A stretch of 64,000 bases of DNA, taken from positions 42,551-106,550 of the forward strand of contig NZ_SUNH01000018.1 of NCBI RefSeq assembly GCF_005048265.1, written 5' to 3'. The DNA comes from Paracoccus hibiscisoli (GTDB taxonomy: Bacteria; Pseudomonadota; Alphaproteobacteria; Rhodobacterales; Rhodobacteraceae). Position 1 is the stretch's first letter; every line of letters begins with the position of its first letter. The notes below the pieces were generated by a model that worked only from the letters and a program-made list of their open reading frames with translations, had not been told where the DNA came from and searched no databases. Of this stretch, positions 11,159 to 20,020 are shown piece by piece. The position numbers were made by a program, and so were the translations under genes.

Positions 11159-12822
11159 CGCTCGGTCAGTTTCAGCTCGATCCGGCGGTTCAGGGCGCGG
11201 CCTTCGGGGCTGTCCTCGGGGGCGATGGGGCGCGTGTCCGCAAAACCAGTAGGCGCCAGCCGCGCCGCCGGAAAGCCCAGATCATCGGCCAGATAGCGGA
11301 CCACAGCCAGCGCCCGACCCTGGCTCAGCTCCCAGTTGTCGGCATAGCGCCCGGTGCCGGACAGCGGCAGGCTGTCGGTATGGCCGTCCACGCGGATGAT
11401 CCAGTCGATCTCGGGCGGGATCTCTCCGGCCACGTCGGTCAGCAGCGCGGCCAGACCCGCGATCTGGTCGCGGCCCGCGCCCGACAGCGTCGCCTCGCCC
11501 GGCGCGAACAGCACCTCGGACTGGAAGACGAAGCGGTCGCCGACCACCTGCACCCCCTCGCGGCCCGACAGGATCTGGGACAGGCGGCCAAAAAATTCGG
11601 ACCGATAGCGGACCAGATCCTGCGCCTCGGCCTCGGCACGCAGGCGGGCCTCCTCCTCCAGGGCCAGGCGGGCGCGGGTCTCCTCGGCGGCGCGGACCAG
11701 GGCGGCGTTCAGCTGCTGCCCCAGATCGGACACGCGCAGCTCGGCATCGGCCTGCTCGTCCCCGGCGGCATCCAGCAGCGCCTGCAGCGATCCCAGCTGG
11801 GCGCGCAGCTGGGCCACCTGCTCGTTCAGGGCGGCGACGCGGCGCTGGCTGTCCTGCGACAGATCCTGCTGATCGGCCAGCTGCGCCCGCGCGGTGGCCA
11901 GCAGGGCGGCCTGACGCTCGGCCTCGGTCAGCTGGGTCATGGCCTGGGCCTCGGCCTCGTCGCGGGCGGCATTGGCGGCGGCCAGCAGGGTCAGCGTCTC
12001 CTCCGCCTCGCGGCGGCGTTCCTCCAGCGCCAGGGTCATCGCGGTCAGTTCGGCATCCGCACCCTCCAGGCGCTGGCGCAGCAGGGCTGCGGCCTCGGCC
12101 TCGGCCAGGCGGGTCTGCTCGGCCTCGGTCAGGCGGGTCTCGGTCTGTGCCAGCGTCGCCTGCTGCGCCTCGGTTTGGGCGCGCAGATCGGCGGCCAGCG
12201 CCTCCAGCGCGGCGGCGCGGGCGGCGGCCAGGCGCGCGGCCTCGGCCTGGGCATCGTTTTCCGACCGCGCCGCCGCCACCGCCAGTTCGGCGGCCGAGGC
12301 GCGGGTCTGCGCCTGATCCAGATCGGCCTCCAGCGCGCTCAGCCGGGTGGCGCTGGCGGCGCGTTCAGCCAGCAGCGCCGCGACCTCGGCCTCGAAATCG
12401 GTCAGGCGGGTGCGGGCCTGGTCCAGCTCCGACTGGCCCGTGGCCAGCTGGCTGGTCAGCCGCGCGATGCGGGCGGCGCGGTCGCGGGCCTCGGCCTCGG
12501 CGCGGGCGGCGCGCTCGGCCTCGGTCTCCAGCGATGCGGCCATCTCGGCCTCGCGGGTGGTGGCGGCGTTCAGCGCCTGGCCCAGGGCCGCGACCTGCGC
12601 ACCCAGATCGTCCAGCTGGCGTTCTTGGCGAGAGATCACCTGCCCCTGATCGGTGATCGTGCCGTCCTGGGTGGTGATCTGTTCGCGCAGCACCCCCTGC
12701 ACCACGGTAAAAATCGTCAGCACGAACATCAGCACCAGCAGCAGCGCCGTCATCGCATCGACGAAGCCCGGCCAGATCGTGGACGAGAAACGCTGCGCCG
12801 ATGAGCCGCGGGACAGGCGCAT
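11155..12822 (-). CDS. OmpA-C domain protein with long coiled coil, MotB-like partner
   Basis: A 555-residue protein. One N-terminal membrane helix (about residues 20-42) is preceded by WPGFVDAMTALLL, where Asp22 sits like the proton-binding Asp of MotB. A very long Ala/Glu/Arg/Gln coiled coil (about 50-390) follows, then an OmpA-like peptidoglycan-binding domain with VDGHTDSLP and NRRIELKL. The gene upstream encodes a MotA/ExbB/TolQ-like channel with only 4 bases between them, so the pair is probably one ion-driven complex spanning the periplasm. It is not a standard flagellar MotB because of the rod length and the absence of flagellar neighbours. Confidence 0.85.
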   Translation of the reverse strand: MRLSRGSSAQRFSSTIWPGFVDAMTALLLVLMFVLTIFTVVQGVLREQITTQDGTITDQGQVISRQERQLDDLGAQVAALGQALNAATTREAEMAASLETEAERAARAEAEARDRAARIARLTSQLATGQSELDQARTRLTDFEAEVAALLAERAASATRLSALEADLDQAQTRASAAELAVAAARSENDAQAEAARLAAARAAALEALAADLRAQTEAQQATLAQTETRLTEAEQTRLAEAEAAALLRQRLEGADAELTAMTLALEERRREAEETLTLLAAANAARDEAEAQAMTQLTEAERQAALLATARAQLADQQDLSQDSQRRVAALNEQVAQLRAQLGSLQALLDAAGDEQADAELRVSDLGQQLNAALVRAAEETRARLALEEEARLRAEAEAQDLVRYRSEFFGRLSQILSGREGVQVVGDRFVFQSEVLFAPGEATLSGAGRDQIAGLAALLTDVAGEIPPEIDWIIRVDGHTDSLPLSGTGRYADNWELSQGRALAVVRYLADDLGFPAARLAPTGFADTRPIAPEDSPEGRALNRRIELKLTER

Positions 12823-12826
12823 GCCC

Positions 12827-14101
12827 TCAGCCCTCGCCGCGGGTCAGCAGATCGTCGCGGAACGGGTCGCCAAAGCGCGCGGCCCGCACCGCCCGCGTCA
12901 GGACCAGGATGTCCGATCGCAGCTCGGCCAGCATCTCGTCCCGGCCTTCGGTCAGCTCGGCGGACAAACGGTCCAGTGCGGCCTCCAGGCGCGACAGGTC
13001 GGGGGCGGGGGGCGGGCTGTCGGCCAGCCGCGTCAGGGCCTGGGTCAGGCGGTCTGCCTGACCGTCCGATGCGCTGCGTTCGGCCTGGGCCTGCTGGACC
13101 AGCGCCTCGATGGCCTGGGCCATCACAACGACCCGCTCATCGGCCATCAGGGCGGCCTCCTCGCGCAGCGCGTCGCGTTCGGTGTGATAGGTCTGCAGGC
13201 GGTTCATCTGACCCGCCATCTGGTCCAGGAACCCCGCCAGCGCCGCCTGATCGACCCCCTCGCCCTCGCCCGAGGCCACGCTGATGCGGGTAAAGCCCGA
13301 CATCCACTCCTCCAGCTCTCGGTAGAAGCGGTTCTGGCCATGCGTCACGAACAGCTCCAGGAGGCCCACGACCAGCGACCCCGCCAGACCCAGCAGCGAG
13401 GATGAGAACGCCGTGGCCATGCCGCCCAGCTGCGATTCAAGGCCGGTCATCAGGTTCTGGAACAGCTCCAGCCCGGTTTCGCCATTTTGCGGCGACAGGG
13501 CGCGGATGGTGTCCACCACGGCGGGAATCGTCGTGGCCAGCCCATAGAACGTGCCCAGAAGGCCCAGAAAGATCAGCAGGTTGGCCAGGTAACGGGTGAT
13601 GTCGCGCGCCTCGTCAATGCGGGTCGCGACCGAATCCAGGATCGACCGGGCCGAGCTGGCGCTGATCGCGCCGCCCGCAGGTCCGCGCGACCCCAACAGC
13701 GAGGCCAGCGGCGCCAGCAGGCGGGGGGCCATGTCGTCACCGGTCGTGCGCTCCGCATTGCGGCGGCGGGCGGCGAAACGCTCGATCCAGCTGACCGATC
13801 CGACCAATTGCGCGACCTGCCAGAAACAGGCCAGCACGCCCAGGGCAAAGACCGCCAGGATCAGCCCGTTCAGCCAGCGGTTCGCGTCAAAGATGGACAG
13901 GATGCGGCCATAGGCGAACCATCCCCCGGCCACCACCAGCCCCATCACCGTCAGCATCAGCAGGATCTGCCGCACCGGCTGCGAAAAGCGCGGCGCACCG
14001 CCGTCCGCCGTCAGCGCCTGGTCGCGCGTGGCCGAGATTCGGCGGTTCGTCAGGGTCAGCCGCGAGCGTCCCTGCGGGTCGCCATTGGTCGGATCGCTCA
14101 C
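12827..14101 (-). CDS. MotA/TolQ/ExbB-like proton channel protein
   Basis: About 424 residues from the GTG start chosen here (SDPTNGDPQ), which has a GGGGA ribosome-binding site 7-12 bases upstream. Two early membrane helices (about residues 45-70 and 80-105) are followed by the MotA/ExbB core: LANLLIFLGLLGTFYGLATTIPAV, then GGMATAFSSSLLGLAGSLVVGLLELF. The C-terminal third is helical. It is four bases upstream of the OmpA/coiled-coil gene. By analogy to MotAB, ExbBD or TolQR it would form a proton-conducting stator with that partner. The process it powers is unknown. Confidence 0.85.
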   Translation of the reverse strand: MSDPTNGDPQGRSRLTLTNRRISATRDQALTADGGAPRFSQPVRQILLMLTVMGLVVAGGWFAYGRILSIFDANRWLNGLILAVFALGVLACFWQVAQLVGSVSWIERFAARRRNAERTTGDDMAPRLLAPLASLLGSRGPAGGAISASSARSILDSVATRIDEARDITRYLANLLIFLGLLGTFYGLATTIPAVVDTIRALSPQNGETGLELFQNLMTGLESQLGGMATAFSSSLLGLAGSLVVGLLELFVTHGQNRFYRELEEWMSGFTRISVASGEGEGVDQAALAGFLDQMAGQMNRLQTYHTERDALREEAALMADERVVVMAQAIEALVQQAQAERSASDGQADRLTQALTRLADSPPPAPDLSRLEAALDRLSAELTEGRDEMLAELRSDILVLTRAVRAARFGDPFRDDLLTRGEG

Positions 14102-14182
14102 CGGTAAATCCCCGTCCCGTCGATGCTTTTGCCCGACTGTAGGGCGGGCCGCCGCACTTGCCAAGCGTTCCGAAGTCCGGGG

Positions 14183-14728
14183 TCAACCGGCGGGCGGCAT
14201 CAGTGCGCGCACGGCGCGCGACAGGGCATCCAGGTGGTCGTCGGGCATCCCGATCCGGGCCAGATGGGTGGCGGTGTTGAACAGGTAGTCGGCATTCGGG
14301 CCGCGACCGCCATGGGCGGCTGCAATGATGCGCGCCTGTTCCTGCGCGTCCAGACCGCCCGCATATTGCCAATGGTCGCGCCGCATCACATAGGCCAGCG
14401 CGCGCACCTGCCGCCCGTCCTCTAGCGCCAAGGGCAGGATCGCCTCGCGATAGGCATCGGTGACCAGCTCGCGCGCGCGCAGATCGGCCAGGACGCGGTC
14501 ATGATCGCGGGGCCTGATGCGCAGCGCCAGACCCCGGCACAGCGCGCCCTCCTGCGGGTCCAGGCCCAGGACCAGCCCAGGCAGGGCCTTTGTGCCGCGA
14601 TGCTGGATGGATCGCAGGCAGAAGCTGCGGGCATAGCCGGCCAGATCGGCGCGCACGGCCTCCTGCGGATCAAAGCCCGGGTCCCAGATCAGCGATCCAT
14701 AGCCAAAGACCCAATCGATGCGTTCCAT
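14183..14728 (-). CDS. Gamma-glutamylcyclotransferase, ChaC-like
   Basis: A 181-residue cytosolic protein. It has the family signature WVFGYGSLIWDPGF at the N-terminus, the substrate loop with HRGTKALPGLVLGL, and the conserved YREAILPLALEDG. ChaC-type members degrade glutathione to 5-oxoproline and Cys-Gly; that this one does so is inferred from family. I chose the ATG giving MERIDWVFGYG. It is on the minus strand after the MotA-like gene and divergent from the DUF2125 gene. Confidence 0.9.
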   Translation of the reverse strand: MERIDWVFGYGSLIWDPGFDPQEAVRADLAGYARSFCLRSIQHRGTKALPGLVLGLDPQEGALCRGLALRIRPRDHDRVLADLRARELVTDAYREAILPLALEDGRQVRALAYVMRRDHWQYAGGLDAQEQARIIAAAHGGRGPNADYLFNTATHLARIGMPDDHLDALSRAVRALMPPAG

Positions 14729-14790
14729 TGTCCATCCTTTCGGGGCACAAGGTAGGACGACACAGGGTTGGAAAAAAGGGCAACACGGAC

Positions 14791-15798
14791 ATGCGCGGGG
14801 CGGTAATCGGAACGGGGCTGGTGGCGGCAATCGTGGTGGGCGGCTGGCTGGGGGTCGAGACGCTGGCCCGCGACCGGGTTGCGGCATGGATCGCCACCGA
14901 TCCGGCGCTGGAGGCGGCGTCCGTGACGGCGCTGCGCGATCCGCGCCAGATCGGGGTCGGGCTGACGGATCTGCGCTTCAGCGACCCGGCCATTGGGGTC
15001 GGGCTGCCCTGGATGCGCGCCTGGCTGTCGCCCCTGGCGCCGCTGACCGCGCAGCTGGACCTGCCCGATCAGGCGCAGGTGACGCAGGGCGGCCAGGTGA
15101 TGCAGCTGGGCCTGTCGGCCCCGGTGGCCAGCCTGTCGCTGGCGCCGCTGAACCGCATGGCGCCCGACCGGCTGGACCTGCAGGCGCAGGACGTGACGCT
15201 GGACGGGCAGCCGCTGGCGGATGCGCTGTCGCTGCAGGCGCGGATGGTCCCCCTGGGGGCCAACGCGCCGCGACCGGCGCGGGCGGCCTACGCGCTGGAC
15301 CTGGCGCTGGAGGGGCTGGATGTGGCGGGGGTGGCGCGTCTGGGGCTGGATCCCGGGCCGCTGCCGGGGCCGGTGGGCGCGCAGGGGCCGGTGCGGATCT
15401 GGCTGGACGGCACGCCCTCGGTCACAGGCGATCAGGTGCCCCAGATTGTCGGCTGGCAGACCGAGGGGCTGGCCCTGCAGGCGGGCCAGATCGGCCTGCG
15501 CATCATCGGCCGCCTGTCGCACGACGCCCAGGGCCGGGCCGAGGGTCAGGTCGCGCTCTATTCCGCCGATGCGGATGCGATGATCGGGATGGCGGTGGGG
15601 TTGGGCCTCATTCCGCCGCGGGGCCAGCTGCTGCTGCGCGCGGGCCTGTCGCAGCTGTCGCGGGCCGATCTGGACGACACGCTGCCCGGCCCGGCCTTTC
15701 CCGACCCCGCGGAGGGAGAGCTGCGCCTGCCCATCATCATGCGCGACGGCCAGCTGATCCTGGGCGGCGTGCCGATCGGCCCCGCGCCCGCGATCTAG
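14791..15798 (+). CDS. DUF2125 domain protein
   Basis: A 335-residue protein with an N-terminal hydrophobic anchor or signal (AVIGTGLVAAIVVGGWLGVE), so it is probably periplasmic or membrane-tethered. The body has repeated beta-strand blocks (APVASLSLAPLNRMAPDRLDL, VPQIVGWQTEGLAL) and ends GQLILGGVPIGPAPAI, all typical of the alphaproteobacterial DUF2125 family. No catalytic motif is seen. The start ATG lies 62 bases from the divergent gamma-glutamylcyclotransferase start. The stop codon is shared with the convergent tyrA stop in CTAG. Confidence 0.88.
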   Translation: MRGAVIGTGLVAAIVVGGWLGVETLARDRVAAWIATDPALEAASVTALRDPRQIGVGLTDLRFSDPAIGVGLPWMRAWLSPLAPLTAQLDLPDQAQVTQGGQVMQLGLSAPVASLSLAPLNRMAPDRLDLQAQDVTLDGQPLADALSLQARMVPLGANAPRPARAAYALDLALEGLDVAGVARLGLDPGPLPGPVGAQGPVRIWLDGTPSVTGDQVPQIVGWQTEGLALQAGQIGLRIIGRLSHDAQGRAEGQVALYSADADAMIGMAVGLGLIPPRGQLLLRAGLSQLSRADLDDTLPGPAFPDPAEGELRLPIIMRDGQLILGGVPIGPAPAI

Positions 15799-16721
15799 CC
15801 TGCGGGGCGGGCGCCGGGGGTGCGGCCGAAATCGGGGGCCTCGGTGTCCTGACCCGCCTCGATGATGCCGCGACGGATCGCGCGGGTGCGGGTGAAATAG
15901 TCGTGCAGTTGCTGGCCGTCGCCCATGCGGATGGCGCGCTGCAGGACGAACAGCTCCTCGGTAAAGCGGCCCAGGATGTCCAGCGTCGCCTCCTTGTTGT
16001 GCAGGAACACGTCGCGCCACATGGTCGGGTCGCTGGCCGCGATCCGGGTGAAGTCGCGGAACCCGGCGGCGGAATACTGGATCACCTCCTCGCCGGACAC
16101 GCGGCGCAGGTGGTCGGCCACCCCCACCATCGTATAGGCGATCAGGTGCGGCGCATGGCTGGTCACGGCCAGAACCAGGTCGTGATGGGCGGCGTCCATC
16201 CGGTCGGTCTTGGCGCCCATCGCGGTGATCAGCCGGTCCAGGCGGGCCAGCGCATCAGGGTCGGTGTCGGGCAGCGGCGTCAGCAGCCACCAGCGGTTGC
16301 GGAACAGGCTGGCAAAGCCCGCGCGCGGCCCGGAATGTTCGGTCCCGGCCAGCGGGTGTCCGGGGATGAAATGCGCGCCGGCCGGAAGATGCGGGGTCAC
16401 GGCGTCGATCACCGACTGCTTGACCGAGCCCACATCCGTGATTGTGACGCCCGGCGCCAGATGCGGGGTGATCTGGGTCATGACATCGGCCATGGCGCCC
16501 ACGGGCACGGCCAGCACGACCAGATCGGCCCCCGCCACGGCCTCGGCCGCGCTGTCGCAGACCTCGCACAGGGCGATCTGGCGCGCGGTGTCGCGGGTCT
16601 CGGCGCTGCGGGCATAGCCGGTGATGCGGCCCGCCAGCCCGCCCTCGCGCATCGCATGGGCCATCGACCCGGCGATCAGGCCCAGCCCGATCAGCGCGAC
16701 CTTGTCATAGACCTGCGTCAT
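15795..16721 (-). CDS. tyrA: Prephenate/arogenate dehydrogenase
   Basis: A 308-residue NAD(P)-dependent enzyme of tyrosine synthesis. It has the Rossmann motif VALIGLGLIAGSMA (about residues 7-20), DVGSVKQSVIDA, the substrate site FIPGHPLAGTEHSGP, and an all-helical C-terminal domain with DFTRIAASDPTMWRDVF. No ACT domain is present. The start ATG overlaps the hisC stop by ATGA, so hisC and tyrA form a coupled operon, a common arrangement in Rhodobacterales in which the aminotransferase may also act on aromatic precursors. Prephenate versus arogenate preference cannot be settled from sequence. Confidence 0.93.
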   Translation of the reverse strand: MTQVYDKVALIGLGLIAGSMAHAMREGGLAGRITGYARSAETRDTARQIALCEVCDSAAEAVAGADLVVLAVPVGAMADVMTQITPHLAPGVTITDVGSVKQSVIDAVTPHLPAGAHFIPGHPLAGTEHSGPRAGFASLFRNRWWLLTPLPDTDPDALARLDRLITAMGAKTDRMDAAHHDLVLAVTSHAPHLIAYTMVGVADHLRRVSGEEVIQYSAAGFRDFTRIAASDPTMWRDVFLHNKEATLDILGRFTEELFVLQRAIRMGDGQQLHDYFTRTRAIRRGIIEAGQDTEAPDFGRTPGARPAG

Positions 16722-17806
16722 TGCCCGCGCCCCTGCATGAACCGTCCCAGGCAATCCAGTACCCGGGTGACGGCATCCTCATCGCCCACGGTGATGCGCA
16801 GCGCATCGGGCAGGCCGTATCCGCCCACGCGCCGCACCAGGATGCCGTCCGCCCGCAGCGCCGCATCGGCGGCAGCGGCGGTGTCGGGGCCGTCGAACCG
16901 GGCCAGCACGAAATTGGCGTGGCTTTCGTCGCAGCCGATGCCCATCTGGATCAGCGACTGCCGCATCCGGTCGCGCATCCGCGCGTTCAGCGCGATGCAG
17001 CGGGTGGTGAAGTCGCGGTCCAGCACCGCCGCGCGGGCCGCGTCCATCTGGGCGTCGGACAGGTTGAAGGGCTGGCGAATGCGGTTCAGCACGTCGATGA
17101 CCTCCCGCGCGGCATAGCCCCAGCCCACGCGCAGCCCCCCCAGCCCATAGGCCTTGGAAAAGGTCCGTGTCATGATCACGTTCGGATGCCGGTCGACCAG
17201 CGATGCGCCCCCGTCGAACCCCTCCGCGAATTCGGTATAGGCGCCGTCATGGACGAACAGCACCTGCGGCGGCAGCCCGTCGATCAGCCGCTGCAGCTCG
17301 TCCGCGCCCAGCATGGTGCCGGTGGGGTTGGCGGGGTTCGCGATGAAGACGACCCGCGTGCGCACGGTGACCGCCGCCAGAATCGCGTCCACATCGACGC
17401 GGCGCGTGTCCTCCGGCACGGTGACCGGGGTGGCGCCGACCATGCGCGCCAGGATCGGATACATGGAAAAGCCGTGCTGGGTGGTGATCACCTCATCCCC
17501 CGGTCCCGCAAAGGCCTGGACGACGAATTGCAGCACCTCGTCCGATCCCACGCCGCAGATGATGCGGTCGGGGTCCAGCCCGTGCACCTGCCCGATGGCC
17601 GCGCGCAGGCCCGCGTGGTCAGTCGCCGGATAGCGGTGCAGATCGCCCGCCGCGCGGCGGAACGCCTCTTGCGCTGCGGGGCTGGGGCCAAGTGGGTTCT
17701 CGTTCGACGACAGCTTCAGCACGTCAGCGCGGCCCGCCAGCGTGCTTTCGCCGCTGACGTAGAGCGCGATGTCCATGATGCCGGGCTGCACGGGTGTCTG
17801 GGTCAT
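16718..17806 (-). CDS. hisC: Histidinol-phosphate aminotransferase
   Basis: A 362-residue class I/II PLP enzyme. It has KLSSNENPLGPSP near the N-terminus, IANPANPTGT, and the PLP lysine in TFSKAYGLGGLRVGW. HisC family members use histidinol phosphate and often aromatic 2-oxo acids; tight coupling to tyrA suggests the latter may matter here. Of two close ATGs I chose the second (MTQTPVQ), because AAGGA lies 8 bases before it, while the first ATG overlaps that AAGGA. Confidence 0.93.
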   Translation of the reverse strand: MTQTPVQPGIMDIALYVSGESTLAGRADVLKLSSNENPLGPSPAAQEAFRRAAGDLHRYPATDHAGLRAAIGQVHGLDPDRIICGVGSDEVLQFVVQAFAGPGDEVITTQHGFSMYPILARMVGATPVTVPEDTRRVDVDAILAAVTVRTRVVFIANPANPTGTMLGADELQRLIDGLPPQVLFVHDGAYTEFAEGFDGGASLVDRHPNVIMTRTFSKAYGLGGLRVGWGYAAREVIDVLNRIRQPFNLSDAQMDAARAAVLDRDFTTRCIALNARMRDRMRQSLIQMGIGCDESHANFVLARFDGPDTAAAADAALRADGILVRRVGGYGLPDALRITVGDEDAVTRVLDCLGRFMQGRGQ

Positions 17807-17896
17807 GGGGTCCATCCTTGTGTCGAACCCCGTCTAGTCGCGCCATCGGCGTTAGAAAAGCCCCCAAACCGCCGCGCTGCCATCGGGCCCGCGCAA

Positions 17897-17943
17897 CGCC
17901 GGGGGGTGCGGGGGGCTGGCCCCCTGCCGTGGCGGGACGCAAA
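17897..17943 (-). repeat. GC-rich intergenic hairpin repeat, copy 2 (inverted)
   Basis: Read on the minus strand this is TTGCGTCCCGCCACGG, then a G-run / CCAG / C-run hairpin and CACCCCCCGG, nearly identical to 1-47. It lies between the rpsD terminator and the hisC start. Confidence 0.75.
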
Positions 17944-17969
17944 AGGGCCGCATCCGAAGATGCGGCCCC
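17941..17969 (-). terminator. Terminator of rpsD
   Basis: On the minus strand the stem GGGCCGCATC / GATGCGGCCC is closed by a TTCG tetraloop and followed by TTTT. It is placed 37 bases past the rpsD stop and abuts the GC-rich repeat. Confidence 0.9.
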
Positions 17970-18005
17970 CTGTGATATCGCTTCGGGCACAGGGCCCGGC
18001 GGCGA

Positions 18006-18626
18006 TTAGTTCTTGGCGTAGAATTCGACGACCAGGTTCGGTTCCATCTGCACGGCATAGGGAATGTCGCCCAGGGCCGGGGTGCGCACGAAGGTCGCGG
18101 TCATCTTGTTGTGGTCGACTTCCAGGTAATCCGGGACGTCACGCTCGGTCAGGGCGACGGCTTCCAGCACGATGGCCAGCTGGCGCGAGCGCTCGCGGAT
18201 CGAGATGACATCGCCTTCCTTGACGCGGTAGGAGGCGATGTTCACGCGCTGACCGTTGACCTGGATGTGGCCGTGGTTGACGAACTGGCGGGCGGCCCAG
18301 ATGGTCGCCACGAACTTGGCGCGATACACGATCGCGTCCAGGCGACGCTCCAGCAGGCCCACCAGGTTCTCGCCGGTGTCGCCGCGGATCCGCTCGGCTT
18401 CGGCATAGATGCGGCGGAACTGCTTTTCGGTCAGGTCGCCATAGTAGCCCTTGAGCTTCTGCTTGGCGCGCAGCTGGGTGCCGAAGTCCGACAGCTTGTT
18501 CTTGCGGCGCTGGCCGTGCTGGCCGGGGCCGTATTCACGACGGTTGACGGGCGACTTGGCGCGGCCCCAGATGTTCTCGCCCATGCGGCGGTCGAGCTTG
18601 TACTTGGCAGACGTGCGTTTGGTCAC
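18006..18626 (-). CDS. rpsD: 30S ribosomal protein S4
   Basis: A 206-residue small-subunit protein that nucleates 16S rRNA assembly. It has a basic N-terminus ([21 protein letters not shown]), the PGQHGQRR segment, and the S4 RNA-binding domain [35 protein letters not shown] (about residues 93-130). It is the alphaproteobacterial form without the N-terminal zinc cysteines. It stands alone on the minus strand with its own TTCG-loop terminator. Confidence 0.97.
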   Translation of the reverse strand: MTKRTSAKYKLDRRMGENIWGRAKSPVNRREYGPGQHGQRRKNKLSDFGTQLRAKQKLKGYYGDLTEKQFRRIYAEAERIRGDTGENLVGLLERRLDAIVYRAKFVATIWAARQFVNHGHIQVNGQRVNIASYRVKEGDVISIRERSRQLAIVLEAVALTERDVPDYLEVDHNKMTATFVRTPALGDIPYAVQMEPNLVVEFYAKN

Positions 18627-18778
18627 GGCTGATCTCCTTCAACAGGTTGCGAAGGGCGTTGTCCTCTGGCCGAGGCTCTTGCGAACCGGGGCCTGACAGG
18701 GTTCCCCTTGCGGGGTCCACCAACACCAACGAAGCGTGCCGTATAGACGCGCAGGCCCCGGTGTCAACCGCAATCGCC

Positions 18779-19903
18779 CTAGTCCAGCGCCCCGTCGGGC
18801 TGGAAGAAATGCGACAAGGGCAGGCCTGCAGCCCCCAGGATGCGCGCGCTGCGGCCCAATGTGCCCTCGATCACCTGCGGGCGGTCGATGCCCGCGGCGG
18901 GCATCGCCTGCAGCGCGTCGCGCATGGCCTGCGCCAGGCGGGCGCGGGTCGCGGGCGGCACCGCGCCGTCGATCACCACCAGCGGCAGATCGACCAGTGC
19001 CACCGCCGACATGGCTGCGAAGGCCAGGGCGCGGCCCGCCTGATCGGCCCAGTCCGCCTCGACCGCGGGGGGCACGTCCCATCCCGAATCGTCGGGCGGC
19101 AGCGACCGCCCGATCCGCGCCTCCAGGGCCGAAACCGACGCCTGGTCCAGCAGCTGCCCGCCCCCCGGACCCACCGAAGGGATGGGCATCGAGCCGAGCG
19201 CCCCGGCATTCCGGGTCGGTCCATGGCGCAGCGCCCCGTCCAGCACGATGCCGCCCCCCGCGAAATGCGCGATGTAGATATGGATGAAATCACGCGGCAG
19301 GTCGTTGCGGCCAAAGATCAGCTCGGCCCCGCAGGCGGTCGTGCCGTCATTGTCCAGAAACACCGGAAAGGGCAGGCCGCGCGCCAGTTCGTAGCGCAGG
19401 TCAAGGTTCAGCCAGTCGGACATCTCGTGGCCCCAGTCCCACAGGCGATAGGGCGCGGCGATGCCCAGCCCGGTGATGCGGGCGCGTTCGGCGGGCGACA
19501 GCGTGGCCAGCATCGTCTCCAGCCCCTGGCGGGCAAAGGCCATCACGCGGTCGGGGCGGGGGTGGCTGTGGACCTCCTGGCGGTGCACGCGGACCCGGCC
19601 CGCGAAATCGACCAGGGCCAGTTCCGCCAGCCTGCGCCCGATCTTGAGGCCCAGGAACAGCGCCCCGTCCGGGGCCAGCGCCAGGGGCGTCGACGGCTGG
19701 CCGACCTTGCCGCGCACCACCGCGCCTGCATCCAGATAGCCGGCCTGCATCAGCTTGCGCGTCAGGTTCGTGATGGACTGGGCCGAAAGGTCCATCAGCT
19801 GGACCAGCGCGGCACGTGGCATCGGCCCGCGCTTGCGGATCAGCGACAGGATCAGCCGTTCGTTCCGGCTGAGCGCGCCGGGGCCGTCACGATCAAGGGG
19901 CAT
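18779..19903 (-). CDS. ROK family transcriptional regulator of the adjacent sugar ABC operon
   Basis: A 374-residue protein. The N-terminal winged helix-turn-helix (about residues 12-65, NERLILSLIRKRGPMPRAALVQL) is followed by a ROK sugar-binding domain with VFLDNDGTTACGAE and HIYIAHFAGGGIVLDGALRHG. It is divergently transcribed from frcBCA-like genes with a shared 117-base gap holding an inverted repeat, so it is probably their sugar-responsive repressor. It resembles the FrcR-type regulator next to fructose importers in rhizobia; this is inference from family and position. Confidence 0.88.
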   Translation of the reverse strand: MPLDRDGPGALSRNERLILSLIRKRGPMPRAALVQLMDLSAQSITNLTRKLMQAGYLDAGAVVRGKVGQPSTPLALAPDGALFLGLKIGRRLAELALVDFAGRVRVHRQEVHSHPRPDRVMAFARQGLETMLATLSPAERARITGLGIAAPYRLWDWGHEMSDWLNLDLRYELARGLPFPVFLDNDGTTACGAELIFGRNDLPRDFIHIYIAHFAGGGIVLDGALRHGPTRNAGALGSMPIPSVGPGGGQLLDQASVSALEARIGRSLPPDDSGWDVPPAVEADWADQAGRALAFAAMSAVALVDLPLVVIDGAVPPATRARLAQAMRDALQAMPAAGIDRPQVIEGTLGRSARILGAAGLPLSHFFQPDGALD

Positions 19904-19926
19904 GGGTCATCCTCCTGAAATGCATT

Positions 19927-19951
19927 AATCAACATGATTGATTTATTGACA
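19927..19951 (+). promoter_or_regulatory. Probable ROK operator and -35 box of the sugar ABC operon
   Basis: A perfect inverted repeat AATCAA-N5-TTGATT (19927-19943) lies midway between the divergent ROK regulator and the binding-protein gene. It is followed directly by TTGACA (19946-19951), a consensus -35. A clear -10 is not seen. The AT-rich palindrome stands out in GC-rich DNA. Confidence 0.6.
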
Positions 19952-20020
19952 AGTCGATTCTTCTGGTGCTTTGTGAATGCAAGACGGCCGAGGAACCGTC
20001 GTGCTGGAGGAGTTAGTAAA

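Noticed and set aside
10939..12804. Open frame of 621 codons opposite the coiled-coil OmpA gene
   Set aside because: It arises from the repetitive Ala/Glu codons of the real gene; Gly/Gln/Leu repeats with no domain.
11155..14101. Zorya defence system (ZorAB)
   Set aside because: Only the two stator-like genes are present; no ZorC, ZorD or ZorE-like gene is adjacent and the neighbours are housekeeping genes.
16721..18208. Long open frame (495 codons) opposite hisC
   Set aside because: It mirrors hisC on the other strand, is His/Gln/Arg-rich and matches no family; long antisense frames are expected in GC-rich DNA.
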